DNA of 64,000 nucleotides from Treponema sp. (lineage in GTDB: Bacteria; Spirochaetota; Spirochaetia; Treponematales; Treponemataceae), in the NCBI GenBank assembly GCA_014804005.1, contig JAAVAP010000018.1, positions 109,332 through 173,331 of the forward strand, read 5' to 3'. Each line of letters starts with the position of its first letter. The stretch's first letter is position 1. A model generated the notes under the pieces. It was not told the origin of the DNA and made no database searches. It was given only the letters and a program-made list of their open reading frames with translations. Made by a program: the position numbers and the translations under genes. Shown here piece by piece: positions 47,298 to 57,617 of this stretch.

Positions 47298-48023
47298 ATG
47301 AAAAAAATTTTCTTTGGAGCGTTCATTCTCTTTTGTGCAGGATTTATTTCCGTGGCGCAGGACATTCTGGTTTACGAGGGCAAAGGTGCGGATGTCGCGA
47401 TTCTAGTTGACATAAAGGCGAACAAAGGCGTAAAAGACAACATTGTTTTGGTGAACCTTGCGAATCCCGATGGAATGATTTTCGATGTCTATGTTTACGG
47501 AAAAAAAGGTTGGGAAAATTTTGGAAGCGGCAAATTAAAGTATTTGCATGATCGTGAAAAAATGGAAGCGACATCTACGAAAGATTTCGGTAAGTATCAA
47601 TACGCGGCAATTGTTCCGCTCGACGGCAAAAAGTACAGCTACAAAACATGTGTTGAAAGCAGTGATTTGTATTTTTATGTTTTGCCGGAAAATCCTTCGT
47701 ATTCCGCTTTTGAAGCTAGCGCAACTGTAATCGATGTTTCTTCGTTTCAGAAAAAATTGAAAGACAATATCAGGCTTGTTTCGAATACATGGAAAATTGA
47801 GAATACGGGATTTTTTATTTTCGCTGACAACGGAAACGGCTTCCAATTGATTGGAGCGGCGTATTTAAAGGAAAAAGGTGATTCGTGTTTTGTGCGTGGC
47901 TTTGATTTGGATTTAAAAGCCAAGAAATATATTCGATACGCGGTTGTTGCGGGCGACGGCAAAAAATATAATTGTTCGTCCAAGGCACAAGACAGCGATT
48001 TGTATATTTACGTTGAAGATTGA
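47298..48023 (+). CDS. Secreted hypothetical protein with an internally duplicated domain
   Basis: Signal peptide MKKIFFGAFILFCAGFISVA; halves end YAAIVPLDGKKYSYKTCVESSDLYFYVLPEN and YAVVAGDGKKYNCSSKAQDSDLYIYVED. Confidence 0.75.
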   Translation: MKKIFFGAFILFCAGFISVAQDILVYEGKGADVAILVDIKANKGVKDNIVLVNLANPDGMIFDVYVYGKKGWENFGSGKLKYLHDREKMEATSTKDFGKYQYAAIVPLDGKKYSYKTCVESSDLYFYVLPENPSYSAFEASATVIDVSSFQKKLKDNIRLVSNTWKIENTGFFIFADNGNGFQLIGAAYLKEKGDSCFVRGFDLDLKAKKYIRYAVVAGDGKKYNCSSKAQDSDLYIYVED

Positions 48024-48137
48024 AAATTAAAAATTGCGGCTGATGCTTGCTGCTGTTTATATCGCTAATTTCGTAAACCGAAAATTTTGGCTTTTTCGAG
48101 GATTCGCGAAATTTTCAAATTTGGATGAGGAGGAAAA

Positions 48138-49358
48138 ATGAAAACTCAGATGAAAAAATCTGACGCAGAAATTTTTCCAAATGCCAAATTTATGAAAAAG
48201 GCAATTTCGTTTGCGAAAAAAGGCGAGGGCTTTACGAATCCTAATCCACTTGTCGGCGCGGTCATTGAAAAAAACGGCAAAATTCTTGCCGCTGGATTTC
48301 ATCACAAATATGGCGCGCTTCACGCCGAACGCGACGCGCTTTTCAATCTTGCAAAAAAAAATCTTTTGGATGCGGCAAAAGGTGCGACGCTTTATGTTAC
48401 GCTCGAGCCGTGCTGTCATTTTGGAAAACAGCCGCCTTGCACTCAGGCAATTTTGGAAGCGGGCATTTCGAAAGTCGTTGTTGGCTCGCGCGATCCGAAT
48501 CCGCTTGTCGCGGGGAGGGGAATAAAATTCCTTCGCGAAAATGGAATTCAAGTTTATGAAGATTTTTTGCGCGATGAATGCGACGCGCTCAATTTTATTT
48601 TCTTTCATTTCATCACAAAAAAAATTCCGTTTGTCGCACTCAAATATGCGATGACCGCCGATGGAAAAATCGCGACAGTTTCTGGAAAATCAAAATGGAT
48701 TTCCTGTGAGGCTTCTCGCGAATACGTGCACAATTTGCGAAAAAAATACGCCGCCATTCTTTGCGGCATCGGCACGGTGCTCGCCGACGATCCGCTTTTG
48801 ACTTGCAGAATTGAAGGCGGAAAAAATCCTGTGCGCGTGATTTGCGATTTTGATTTGCGGATTCCGCTTGGCTCGAAAATTGTTCGGACGGCAAAAGAAA
48901 TTCCGACGATCGTTGCTTGCGCACTTGATGAAAAAAATTTGAAAAATGCACAAAATAAAAATTTCAAAGAAAAAATTTCCGCGCTCAAAAATGCAGGAAT
49001 TGAAATTCTTTTTTGCAAAAAACGCGCGGATTCGAAACGCCAAATTTCCGACGCGCAGGGCGAGAAAAAAATTGATTTGAAAAAATTGATGCGACTTCTC
49101 GCTAAAAAAAATATCGACAGCGTTTTAATTGAAGGCGGCGCGAAAATAAATTTCAGCGCGTTGCAGGCTGGAATTGTGCAGCGCGTGTACTGCTTTGTTG
49201 CGCCGAAAATTTTTGGCGGAAATTTAGCGCCTTCTCCTGTTGGTGGCGAGGGCGTTCAGCTTGTTTCGCAGAATTTTGCGCTCGAACAAAAATCGTTTTC
49301 GCAATGTGACGATGACATTCTCATAGAATACGGAGTTCGGCAAAAACAAAAATCTTAA
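48138..49358 (+). CDS. ribD: Bifunctional riboflavin deaminase/reductase
   Basis: NPLVGAVIEKNGKILAAGFHHKYGALHAERDAL; LYVTLEPCCHFGKQPPCTQAILEAGI; ALKYAMTADGKIA. Confidence 0.96.
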   Translation: MKTQMKKSDAEIFPNAKFMKKAISFAKKGEGFTNPNPLVGAVIEKNGKILAAGFHHKYGALHAERDALFNLAKKNLLDAAKGATLYVTLEPCCHFGKQPPCTQAILEAGISKVVVGSRDPNPLVAGRGIKFLRENGIQVYEDFLRDECDALNFIFFHFITKKIPFVALKYAMTADGKIATVSGKSKWISCEASREYVHNLRKKYAAILCGIGTVLADDPLLTCRIEGGKNPVRVICDFDLRIPLGSKIVRTAKEIPTIVACALDEKNLKNAQNKNFKEKISALKNAGIEILFCKKRADSKRQISDAQGEKKIDLKKLMRLLAKKNIDSVLIEGGAKINFSALQAGIVQRVYCFVAPKIFGGNLAPSPVGGEGVQLVSQNFALEQKSFSQCDDDILIEYGVRQKQKS

Positions 49359-49368
49359 AGGCGGAAAA

Positions 49369-50034
49369 ATGTTCACGGGAATAATTGAAGAAACTGGAAA
49401 ACTTTTGGGGCTGGAACAAAGCGGCTCTTCGGCAAAAATAAAAATTGCGGCGAGCCTTGTTCTCGGCGGAACAAAGATTGGCGACAGCATCGCGGTGAAC
49501 GGAGTTTGCCTTACGGTGGTCGAAATTGCGCACAATTTTTTTGTGGCCGACGCGATGCCCGAAACTTTGCGTCGCACGAATTTGGGCGCGCTTAAAAATG
49601 GCGATGTCGTAAACCTTGAGCGAGCTATGCCTTGCGACGGCAGATTTGGCGGACATATAGTTTCTGGGCATATCGACGGAATCGGAAAAATTTCCGAAAT
49701 TCAAAATGAAGCGAACGCGATTTGGTTTTACATTTCCGCGCCTTGCGAAATCCTGAATCTGATTGTGCCGAAAGGTTCGATTGCGTTGGACGGAATAAGT
49801 CTCACCGTGGCAAAAATTGATTCGGCGCAATTCGCCGTTTCCGTGATCCCACACACGCAGTCGCAAACCAATTTGCTTTTCAAAAAATCGGGCGACACGA
49901 TGAACATTGAAAATGATATAATTGGAAAGTACGTTCAAAAATTTTTGGGGCAAAATAATTTTCTTTCGAATGTTTCGTCGCAGAAAAGCGATGAAAAAAT
50001 TACGGAAGAATTTTTGCGAAAAAATAATTTTTAG
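49369..50034 (+). CDS. ribE: Riboflavin synthase (alpha)
   Basis: MFTGIIEETGKLLGLE; VNGVCLTVVEI; ETLRRTNLG; GGHIVSGHIDGIGKI. Confidence 0.95.
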   Translation: MFTGIIEETGKLLGLEQSGSSAKIKIAASLVLGGTKIGDSIAVNGVCLTVVEIAHNFFVADAMPETLRRTNLGALKNGDVVNLERAMPCDGRFGGHIVSGHIDGIGKISEIQNEANAIWFYISAPCEILNLIVPKGSIALDGISLTVAKIDSAQFAVSVIPHTQSQTNLLFKKSGDTMNIENDIIGKYVQKFLGQNNFLSNVSSQKSDEKITEEFLRKNNF

Positions 50035-50073
50035 AAAAATTAAATTGACGACTATATAAAATAGGAGAAATAG

Positions 50074-51297
50074 ATGGAATGCAATTCAATTGAGTACAAT
50101 TCAATTCCTGAGGCGTTGGAAGATTTACGCGCCGGAAAAATAATTTTGGTGAGTGATTCGGAAGATCGCGAAAACGAAGGCGATATGATTTGTGCCGCCG
50201 AATTTGCCACGACGGAAAATATCAATTTTATCGCGACGTATGCGAAGGGTTTGATTTGCACGCCGATGAGTCAGGCGGTTGCCGATCGCCTCGGATTTAT
50301 TCCGATGGTAAGCGAAAACACCGACAACCATGAAACGGCTTTTACTGTTTCCGTTGACCACGTTTCCACGACGACTGGAATTTCCGCAGTGGAAAGAGCA
50401 GCTACAATTCGCGCTTGCGTTGATGAAAACGCGCGTCCGCAAGATTTCAGAAAACCCGGGCACACATTTCCGCTCATAGCAAAAAGGGGAGGTGTGTTGG
50501 TTCGCGCGGGGCACACCGAAGCCACCGTGGATTTGTGCAGACTTGCGGGTTTGAAACAATGCGGAGTTTGTTGCGAAATTATGGACGACGATGGAACTAT
50601 GATGCGCGGCGAAAAAATCTTCGCGCTTGCAAAAAAGTTTGGTATAAAATATATTACTATAAAATCTCTTGCCGACTATTGCCGCGTTCACGACAAGCAC
50701 GTCGTTCGAGAAGCGTCTGCGAAACTTCCCAGCGAATACGGCGACTTTGATATATATGGCTACACCGACGACATCACGGGCGAGCATCATGTCGCGCTTG
50801 TAAAAGGCGAAATCGCAGACGGCGAAAATGTTTTGTGCCGCGTTCACTCCGAATGTCTTACTGGCGATGTTTTTGGTTCGAAACGCTGCGATTGCGGTCC
50901 GCAACTTGCCGAGGCGATGCGCCAAATCGAAAGGGAGGGGCGCGGAGTTTTGCTTTACATGCGGCAGGAAGGGCGCGGAATCGGGCTGATAAACAAGCTC
51001 AAAACTTATATGCTTCAAGAAAAAGGCTACGACACAGTTGAAGCCAATTTGAAGCTTGGGTTCAAAGCCGACTTGCGCGAATACTGGATTGGCGCACAAA
51101 TCTTGCGAGATTTGGGAATAAAATCCTTGCGCCTTCTCACGAACAATCCGCAGAAAATATACGGGCTGGACGGATTCGGCATTCACGTGGCGGAACGAGT
51201 TCCGATTGAAATCGCGCCGCAAACTTACGATAAATTTTACCTGCGCACGAAAAAAGAAAAAATGGGACACATTTTTTCTCACATCGACGTGGAATGA
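50074..51297 (+). CDS. ribBA: Bifunctional DHBP synthase / GTP cyclohydrolase II
   Basis: [82 protein letters not shown]. Confidence 0.97.
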   Translation: MECNSIEYNSIPEALEDLRAGKIILVSDSEDRENEGDMICAAEFATTENINFIATYAKGLICTPMSQAVADRLGFIPMVSENTDNHETAFTVSVDHVSTTTGISAVERAATIRACVDENARPQDFRKPGHTFPLIAKRGGVLVRAGHTEATVDLCRLAGLKQCGVCCEIMDDDGTMMRGEKIFALAKKFGIKYITIKSLADYCRVHDKHVVREASAKLPSEYGDFDIYGYTDDITGEHHVALVKGEIADGENVLCRVHSECLTGDVFGSKRCDCGPQLAEAMRQIEREGRGVLLYMRQEGRGIGLINKLKTYMLQEKGYDTVEANLKLGFKADLREYWIGAQILRDLGIKSLRLLTNNPQKIYGLDGFGIHVAERVPIEIAPQTYDKFYLRTKKEKMGHIFSHIDVE

Positions 51298-51413
51298 AAA
51301 TTGAAATTTTTCAAAATAATGCCAAAATTTCTGTGCGGATTTTTTGGCACAAATTTTTCGCATTGATGAAAGTGCGCTCATTTTGCCGTTTCCTAATTTT
51401 TGGAAGCGACTTT

Positions 51414-52355
51414 TTATTTTTGAAAATTGTTCAAAGTTTTTATTGCGAGCGGACCAAGAAAAAAAATAAAAAACATTAGCGAAAAAGTCGTAATGAAATT
51501 CGCGACCTTTTGATTTAAACCGATTTTGAAAAAAAGCAACGAAAGTCCGATGAACAATCCTGCTGCCACCGCGCTTCCGATTGCAAAGCGCAGCGTTTTT
51601 CTGATCCACGGAACTTCAATTTCAAAGTTCACGAATTTTTGTTCCAAAAAAATTCCCAAAAGAATTCCGACAAGCATTCCAGCGCTTCTGTAGCAGTCGA
51701 GTTTCATTTTTTCGGGATCAACCAAAAGGACACCGTGCGCTAGCCGAATCGGGTAGGACTTCAATTCTGTGAAAACGAGCATTGCAGCGGCGAAAATAAT
51801 TCCTGCTAGCACGACGAATTTTTCGCGTTCCTTTTTGCTCCAAGTCCAGCCGAGCAAAAAATGCATAACCACCACGAACGCCGCACCTTCGCAAAGTCCG
51901 AAAAAAACATCTTGCGGAGTGTGGCATCCCAAAAAATTTCTGGAGAAGCCGACAAGCAGCGCAATGAAAATCATTGTGTTCACAAAAAATTTTTCTTTCC
52001 AATAACAATATGCCACGCCGCCGAAAGTTGCGGACGCGATCTGTGAATGTCCGCTCGGAAATGAATATCCAGTCGCGGTGAATTTTGCGTTCCCGAAAGG
52101 TTGAATGCGTGCGTCACGAATCCAAGGGCGATAGATGCAAAAAATATTTTTCAAAAGTTGATTTAATATTGAAGAAAATCCGAGCGTGTATGCTACGAAA
52201 ATCGCCTTGCGTTTTGAGATGCACCAATATAAAAACATCGGAATGAGAAATTCCAAAAGCAGCGCGGCATCCGAAACGAACATCATAAATTTGCTTACGA
52301 ATGTCGGCAAATGATTTCGGATGTTTTGCAAAAAAAGCAAATACTGGATATCCAT
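51414..52355 (-). CDS. PAP2-family phosphatase, membrane
   Basis: KNIFCIYRPWIRD...GYSFPSGHSQIAS...SRNFLGCHTPQDVFFG: PAP2 signature. Confidence 0.92.
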   Translation of the reverse strand: MDIQYLLFLQNIRNHLPTFVSKFMMFVSDAALLLEFLIPMFLYWCISKRKAIFVAYTLGFSSILNQLLKNIFCIYRPWIRDARIQPFGNAKFTATGYSFPSGHSQIASATFGGVAYCYWKEKFFVNTMIFIALLVGFSRNFLGCHTPQDVFFGLCEGAAFVVVMHFLLGWTWSKKEREKFVVLAGIIFAAAMLVFTELKSYPIRLAHGVLLVDPEKMKLDCYRSAGMLVGILLGIFLEQKFVNFEIEVPWIRKTLRFAIGSAVAAGLFIGLSLLFFKIGLNQKVANFITTFSLMFFIFFLGPLAIKTLNNFQK

Positions 52356-52480
52356 AATTTAATATTCCTTGTTGCAACAATTGGAATCAGTATAGCAGAA
52401 AAGATTAACTTGCGCAATGTGCCGTTGTGCGAAAAAAATGGCGACAACATTCTGCCGCCATTTTTAAATTTTCTCGCCGC

Positions 52481-52690
52481 TTATTCTATGTCCAAAACTT
52501 TGTAGCCTTGCGCTTCGACTTTTTCTTTGAGCGTGTCGTCGCTTACGTCGTCGTTTAGTTCAACGACGACAGTTCCGCTTTCATGGCTCGCGCTTGCGCT
52601 CGCAACGCCTGCGATTTCTTCGAGCGCGCTTTTTACGCGGCCTTCGCAATGGGCGCACATCATTCCTTCGACTTTCAAAGTTTTTTTCAT
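52481..52690 (-). CDS. Possible internally initiated CopZ-like copper chaperone (same frame as copA)
   Basis: Internal GGAGG-AAAATGTT-ATG on the minus strand, giving [17 protein letters not shown]...KVLDIE (69 aa). Confidence 0.55.
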   Translation of the reverse strand: MKKTLKVEGMMCAHCEGRVKSALEEIAGVASASASHESGTVVVELNDDVSDDTLKEKVEAQGYKVLDIE

Positions 52691-55054
52691 AACATTTTCC
52701 TCCGTTATGTTGAAATTTATTTTTTCGAAATTCAATTTTTCCAAATTGAATTTTTTGCCAAAATTTGTTTTTCGCGATTTTCGAATGTTAGCGAAATTCA
52801 GCCTGAGCGCGTTTGTCACAACGCAGAAACTCGAAAGGCTCATCGCCGCCGCGCCGAACATCGGATTCAGCTTCCAACTGAAAAGCCAAATCCACGCGCC
52901 TGCCGCAAGCGGAATTCCGATGACATTGTAGATGAATGCCCAAAATAAATTTTCGCGGATATTGCGCAATGTCGCGCGGCTCAAACGAATTGCCGCGCTC
53001 ACATCACTCAAGCGGCTTTTCACGAGAACGATGTCGGCCACATCGATTGCAACGTCTGTTCCGGCTCCGATTGCGATTCCAGTGTCGGCCGCGCTCAATG
53101 CAACCGCGTCGTTGATGCCATCGCCCACCATCGCAACATCGCCGAATTTTTTCAGCGCGTTTACGACTTCGGCTTTTTGCGCCGGAAGTACGCCCGCGAA
53201 AACTTTGTCAACGCCGACTTGTTTTGCGATTGTAGCCGCCGTGCGCTCGTTGTCGCCCGTGAGCATCACGGTGAAAATTCCCATCGAACGCAATTCCGAA
53301 ATGGCTTTGGAACTGTCGTCCTTTATCACGTCGGCCACGGCGATTATTCCCAAAAGTTTTTTTTCGAGCGCGAACAAAAGCGGCGTTTTTCCTTGTTCCG
53401 AAAATTCTTGAGCCTTGCGAAGCGATTCTTCTGGAACTTGAATTTGCTCGCAAATAAATTTTACGCTTCCGCCAAAAATTTTTTGTGCCGAAGAATTTTT
53501 CGCTGAAAGTCCGTTTCCCGTGACTGCCGCAAATTCGCTCACTTCTCGCGCGTTCAGATTTTTTTCATCGCCTTTTGCGAGAATCGCTTTTGCCAAAGGA
53601 TGCTCGCTTTTTGCTTCCAAGTCAACGGCGCATTGCAAAAGTTCACTTTCGCTGATTCCTTCGCACGGAACGATGTCCGTAACGTGACCTTCGCCTTTTG
53701 TGATTGTGCCGGTTTTGTCGAGCGCGATGATTTTTGTTTTTCCCGCTTGTTCGAGTGCGGAAGCGGTTTTGAAAAGAATTCCGTTCTTCGCGCCCACGCC
53801 GTTTCCGACCATGATTGCGACTGGAGTTGCAAGTCCCAATGCGCATGGACAGCTTATCACCAAAACGGAAATTCCGCGCGCCAAAGCGAAGCCGAAATTT
53901 TCGCCTGCGAAAATCCAAATTAGAATTGTCAAAAATGAAATTGCAATTACAATTGGAACGAAAACGCTTGAAACTTTGTCCGCGATTTTTTGCGCGGGCG
54001 CTTTTGTGGCGGCAGCGTCGCTGACAAGTTTTATTATTTGCGAAAGCGTCGTGTCTTCGCCGACTCGCACCGCGCGGCATTTTATGAAGCCGCTTTGATT
54101 TATTGTCGCGCCCGTAACATTGTCGCCTGCAATTTTGTCAACGGGAATGCTTTCGCCAGTGAGCGCGGATTCGTTCACGCTCGTGTTGCCTTCGATGATG
54201 ACTGCATCGACTGGAATATTTTCTCCGGGGCGCACTACGAAGATTTCTCCGAGAGAAATTTGTTCGATGGGAATCGTGATTTCTTTTCCATCCCGAATCA
54301 CGTTCGCGGTTTTTGGCACAAGACGAATCAGGCTTTTTAGCGCGTTCGTGGTTTTTCCTTTTGAATGCGCTTCGAGCATTTTTCCAAGAGTGATGAGCGT
54401 TAGAATCATCGCCGCGCCTTCGAAATAAAATTCGTGCATGCATTGCATTACGCGAGCGGCATCGCCTTTTGTCTGCGCGTCTGTCATCACAAAAAGCATC
54501 GCGGTGCTGTACAAAAATGAAGCCGCGCTTCCCAACGCTACAAGCGTGTCCATGTTCGGCGCGCCGTGAAAAAATGATTTGAAGCCGCTTATGAAAAATT
54601 TTTGATTTATTACCAAAACGATTGCGGCGAGCAACAATTGCGCCAAGCCCATCGCCAAATGGTTTTGCGCGAAAAAGGGCGGAAGAGGCCAGCCCCACAT
54701 CGCGTGCCCCATCGAAATGTACATCAGCAAAAGCAAAAATGCCAGCGAAGAAAAAAGCCTTTTTTTCAAGCGCGAAGTTTCTGTGTCCGCAAGCGAATCT
54801 TCTTGTTCTGCGATTGAATCTGCGGAATTTGAATTTGAGCGCGAAGAGACTTTTGCTTTTTTTTCACTTGCGCCGTAGCCCGCGTTTTTTACCGCTTCAA
54901 TAATTTCTTGGGAAGAAGCCGTTCCTTCGACGGCGAGCGAATTTGTCAAAAGACTCACCGAGCATGATTTTACGCCTTGAATTTTTGAAACGGCTTTTTC
55001 AATGCGAGCGGCACAAGCGGCGCAACTCATTCCAGTGACAGAGTATTGTTGCAT
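52481..55054 (-). CDS. copA: Copper-translocating P1B-type ATPase with fused C-terminal CopZ-like HMA domain
   Basis: N-term [56 protein letters not shown]-term [29 protein letters not shown]. Confidence 0.96.
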   Translation of the reverse strand: MQQYSVTGMSCAACAARIEKAVSKIQGVKSCSVSLLTNSLAVEGTASSQEIIEAVKNAGYGASEKKAKVSSRSNSNSADSIAEQEDSLADTETSRLKKRLFSSLAFLLLLMYISMGHAMWGWPLPPFFAQNHLAMGLAQLLLAAIVLVINQKFFISGFKSFFHGAPNMDTLVALGSAASFLYSTAMLFVMTDAQTKGDAARVMQCMHEFYFEGAAMILTLITLGKMLEAHSKGKTTNALKSLIRLVPKTANVIRDGKEITIPIEQISLGEIFVVRPGENIPVDAVIIEGNTSVNESALTGESIPVDKIAGDNVTGATINQSGFIKCRAVRVGEDTTLSQIIKLVSDAAATKAPAQKIADKVSSVFVPIVIAISFLTILIWIFAGENFGFALARGISVLVISCPCALGLATPVAIMVGNGVGAKNGILFKTASALEQAGKTKIIALDKTGTITKGEGHVTDIVPCEGISESELLQCAVDLEAKSEHPLAKAILAKGDEKNLNAREVSEFAAVTGNGLSAKNSSAQKIFGGSVKFICEQIQVPEESLRKAQEFSEQGKTPLLFALEKKLLGIIAVADVIKDDSSKAISELRSMGIFTVMLTGDNERTAATIAKQVGVDKVFAGVLPAQKAEVVNALKKFGDVAMVGDGINDAVALSAADTGIAIGAGTDVAIDVADIVLVKSRLSDVSAAIRLSRATLRNIRENLFWAFIYNVIGIPLAAGAWIWLFSWKLNPMFGAAAMSLSSFCVVTNALRLNFANIRKSRKTNFGKKFNLEKLNFEKINFNITEENVMKKTLKVEGMMCAHCEGRVKSALEEIAGVASASASHESGTVVVELNDDVSDDTLKEKVEAQGYKVLDIE

Positions 55055-55113
55055 TTCAACTCCTATATGTGAGTATATGAAAATATGTTTGTATGCTCAT
55101 ATATTCAATAATT

Positions 55114-55416
55114 TTATTTCATCAATTTTTGCAACGTGACCAAAAGTTCGTCCACGATTTCTTCGTTGCCGCTTTTGACATTTTGCACGATGCAAGTTTT
55201 GATGTGGTTCGCCAAAAGTTCGCGCGAAAATGCGTTGAACGCGCCTTGCGCCGCACTCACCTGATTTAGAATGTCCGTGCAATACGCATTTTCTTCCACC
55301 ATTTTTTTTATGCCATTGATTTGTCCAGAAATTTTATTCAGCCGATTTGTCAATAATTTCAATTCTTCCTGTGAACGTTGCTTTGTTTTCGCGCTGACGC
55401 TTTTTTTTGAATTCAT
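55114..55416 (-). CDS. CsoR/DUF156 family metal-sensing repressor
   Basis: ELKLLTNRLNKISGQINGIKKMVEENAYCTDILNQVSAAQGAFNAFSRELLANHIKTCI with conserved C and H-x3-C. Confidence 0.95.
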   Translation of the reverse strand: MNSKKSVSAKTKQRSQEELKLLTNRLNKISGQINGIKKMVEENAYCTDILNQVSAAQGAFNAFSRELLANHIKTCIVQNVKSGNEEIVDELLVTLQKLMK

Positions 55417-55435
55417 TTCTTTCTCCGATATACAG

Positions 55436-55454
55436 TATACCAGTATGGGGTATA
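55436..55454. promoter_or_regulatory. CsoR-operator-like inverted repeat
   Basis: TATACC-agtatgg-GGTATA upstream of csoR. Confidence 0.55.
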
Positions 55455-55595
55455 TTTTGTCAAGAAGAAAATTGCTTTTGAAATTCTTTTTATTGAGTTT
55501 CTTGTAAAATTATGCTAGAATCAAATTACATTGGCGCAAGCGTCGGGATGTGAAATCCTCCGCGCGAATGAAATAATTTTTTTTGAGGTTTTATT

Positions 55596-56633
55596 ATGAA
55601 CGAAATCACCTATGAAAAATCTGGCGTGGACATCAACAACGCTGACGCGACAAAACGGGAAATGGCAAAATATGTCAATTCCAACAATCAAAGGGTGCTG
55701 AACAAAGTGGGTGCTTTCGCTTCTTTGTATGACGTGAAATTTCCTGAAATGAAGAATCCCGTCCTCGTGCTCAAAACAGAAGAACCTGGCTCGAAACAAA
55801 AATTCGCTTTCAAATATAAAAAGATAAAAAATATTTGCTACGACATGATAAACCATTTGACGAACGACATCATCGTCATGGGTGCAACTCCGCTCACGGT
55901 GCAAGACGCGATAATTTGTTCCAAAATCGAAAAAGATGTCGTGAGCGATTTGGTAAAATATATTTCGCAAGCGTGCGAAGAAAACGGCAGCGTTTTGACA
56001 GGCGGCGAAACTTCCGAGCAGCCCGACGTTGTGGAAAAAGGCGTTTACGTGCTCACGTCAAGCATCGTCGGCATTGTTGAAAAAGACGAAATCATCGACG
56101 GAAGCAAAATTGAAAAAGGCGACATTGTGCTCGCCCTGCCTTCCAACGGAATTCACACGAACGGCTTTTCTTTTTTGAGAATGCTCATGGAACAATTTCC
56201 CGGCATCGAAAATGAAATTGTCGAAAATGGCGAAACTTTTTTGGAAATCATAATGCGCTCGCATTCTCCTTATTACAAAGTGCTCGCGCCGCTTTTCGGC
56301 AACAAGGCATTGCGCGGAATGGCGCACATAACGGGCGGCGGCATTCAAGACAACTTGAACAGAATCCTGCCCGAAAATCTTTCGGCGGAAATCGATTTGG
56401 CGAAAATAAAAATTTTGCCGATTTTCAAATTCATCAAAGAAAAATCGCAAGCATCAGACAAAGAATTGTTGCGCACTTTCAACATGGGCGTGGGCATGAC
56501 CTTAGTCGTCAAAAAGGGCACGGAAGTCGAATTCCTTGAGCACTTTAAAAAGCTCGGCATGGCGGCGTATGTGATTGGCGAAATTATCGACGGCAACAAA
56601 ACGGTGGTTTTCAAAAACAATTTGCAATATTGA
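55596..56633 (+). CDS. purM: Phosphoribosylformylglycinamidine cyclo-ligase (AIR synthase)
   Basis: YEKSGVDINNADATKREM; GGETSEQPDVV; ALPSNGIHTNGFSFLR; MAHITGGGIQDNLNRILP. Confidence 0.93.
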   Translation: MNEITYEKSGVDINNADATKREMAKYVNSNNQRVLNKVGAFASLYDVKFPEMKNPVLVLKTEEPGSKQKFAFKYKKIKNICYDMINHLTNDIIVMGATPLTVQDAIICSKIEKDVVSDLVKYISQACEENGSVLTGGETSEQPDVVEKGVYVLTSSIVGIVEKDEIIDGSKIEKGDIVLALPSNGIHTNGFSFLRMLMEQFPGIENEIVENGETFLEIIMRSHSPYYKVLAPLFGNKALRGMAHITGGGIQDNLNRILPENLSAEIDLAKIKILPIFKFIKEKSQASDKELLRTFNMGVGMTLVVKKGTEVEFLEHFKKLGMAAYVIGEIIDGNKTVVFKNNLQY

Positions 56634-56692
56634 AGCGGCTGCGATAAAATCAAAAAGTGAAAATGTGAGCTGTGTGGAATTTCCAAGATGCA

Positions 56693-57592
56693 TCAATTTT
56701 TCATATTTGTCTTATACCACTCGATGTCATAAAAGGGAATCAACAGGTCTGAATAGCAATATGAGGAAAGGCGTTTTGGACTGTGGCTCGTGTATTTCCT
56801 GTAATCGCGCAAACCTTCTTCAAACAGAACAAATTTTCCGAAAGGAATGTAAACATAAACATTCTGTCTTTTAAACGGAATGCGCAATTTATACACGTCC
56901 ACTTCCTCCAGATTGTAATAATCGATTAAGGAAAAATCATATTTAATGGCTCGTTCAATTTGCCTCCTGTCCAATGACTTGACATCAAAATCTATGTAAG
57001 GATAATGTTCGGATATCCAGTCAGATCCCTTTAGGACATCGAAAATTATGTCTATGTTTTCAGAACTTAATTCGGCGACATTGTTTCTTTTCAGCCTATC
57101 AAGCCCTAAAACTTTGTAGTTGTCTTTAAAACTATAGTCGCGTATATCCACCAAAGTTTCTTTGTGCTGCCTTCGGAAAAAATAAAATTGAGAGAAAAAT
57201 ATGGATTTTATAGGAATTGATGCCATAATTAAGCCGAACAGAAGCCAAACAAAACGTTTGCCAAAACCAAAGACCTTCAAAGAGACGCATAAAAGGAATG
57301 CTTGTGGAACAAAGTATAAAATTAAATTTAATTTCCAGCCAAATAAGAAATACGAATAAGAATTCACGACAAAAACGACAAAGCCGAGCAAAGATGCTGT
57401 TTGCAGGATTGTCATGCACAAAGCCATTTTCTTTTTTGTCATGGCGCGATTGACAATCAACAAAGGAATAAAAAATGCAGAAATCAGGATTTCAGCCATG
57501 TAAATATATGAAAAATCTACAGGCAGGAACAATAAGCACATTGAAACAAGACAAACGGCACTGCTAATTATTGCGAATATTTTTCGTTTCAT
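56693..57592 (-). CDS. Hypothetical membrane protein
   Basis: 299 aa ORF with several N-terminal hydrophobic segments; same orientation as the next two genes. Confidence 0.65.
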   Translation of the reverse strand: MKRKIFAIISSAVCLVSMCLLFLPVDFSYIYMAEILISAFFIPLLIVNRAMTKKKMALCMTILQTASLLGFVVFVVNSYSYFLFGWKLNLILYFVPQAFLLCVSLKVFGFGKRFVWLLFGLIMASIPIKSIFFSQFYFFRRQHKETLVDIRDYSFKDNYKVLGLDRLKRNNVAELSSENIDIIFDVLKGSDWISEHYPYIDFDVKSLDRRQIERAIKYDFSLIDYYNLEEVDVYKLRIPFKRQNVYVYIPFGKFVLFEEGLRDYRKYTSHSPKRLSSYCYSDLLIPFYDIEWYKTNMKN

Positions 57593-57617
57593 CTTCGTGC
57601 TCCTTTTGTTGATATAT

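Noticed and set aside
48024-48137. FMN riboswitch upstream of ribD
   Set aside because: No RFN core motif (such as AGGGGCAGGGTGAAATTCC) seen by eye; also noted as an absence in findings.
50125-51609. 494-aa minus ORF
   Set aside because: Antisense to ribBA, which has unmistakable motifs.
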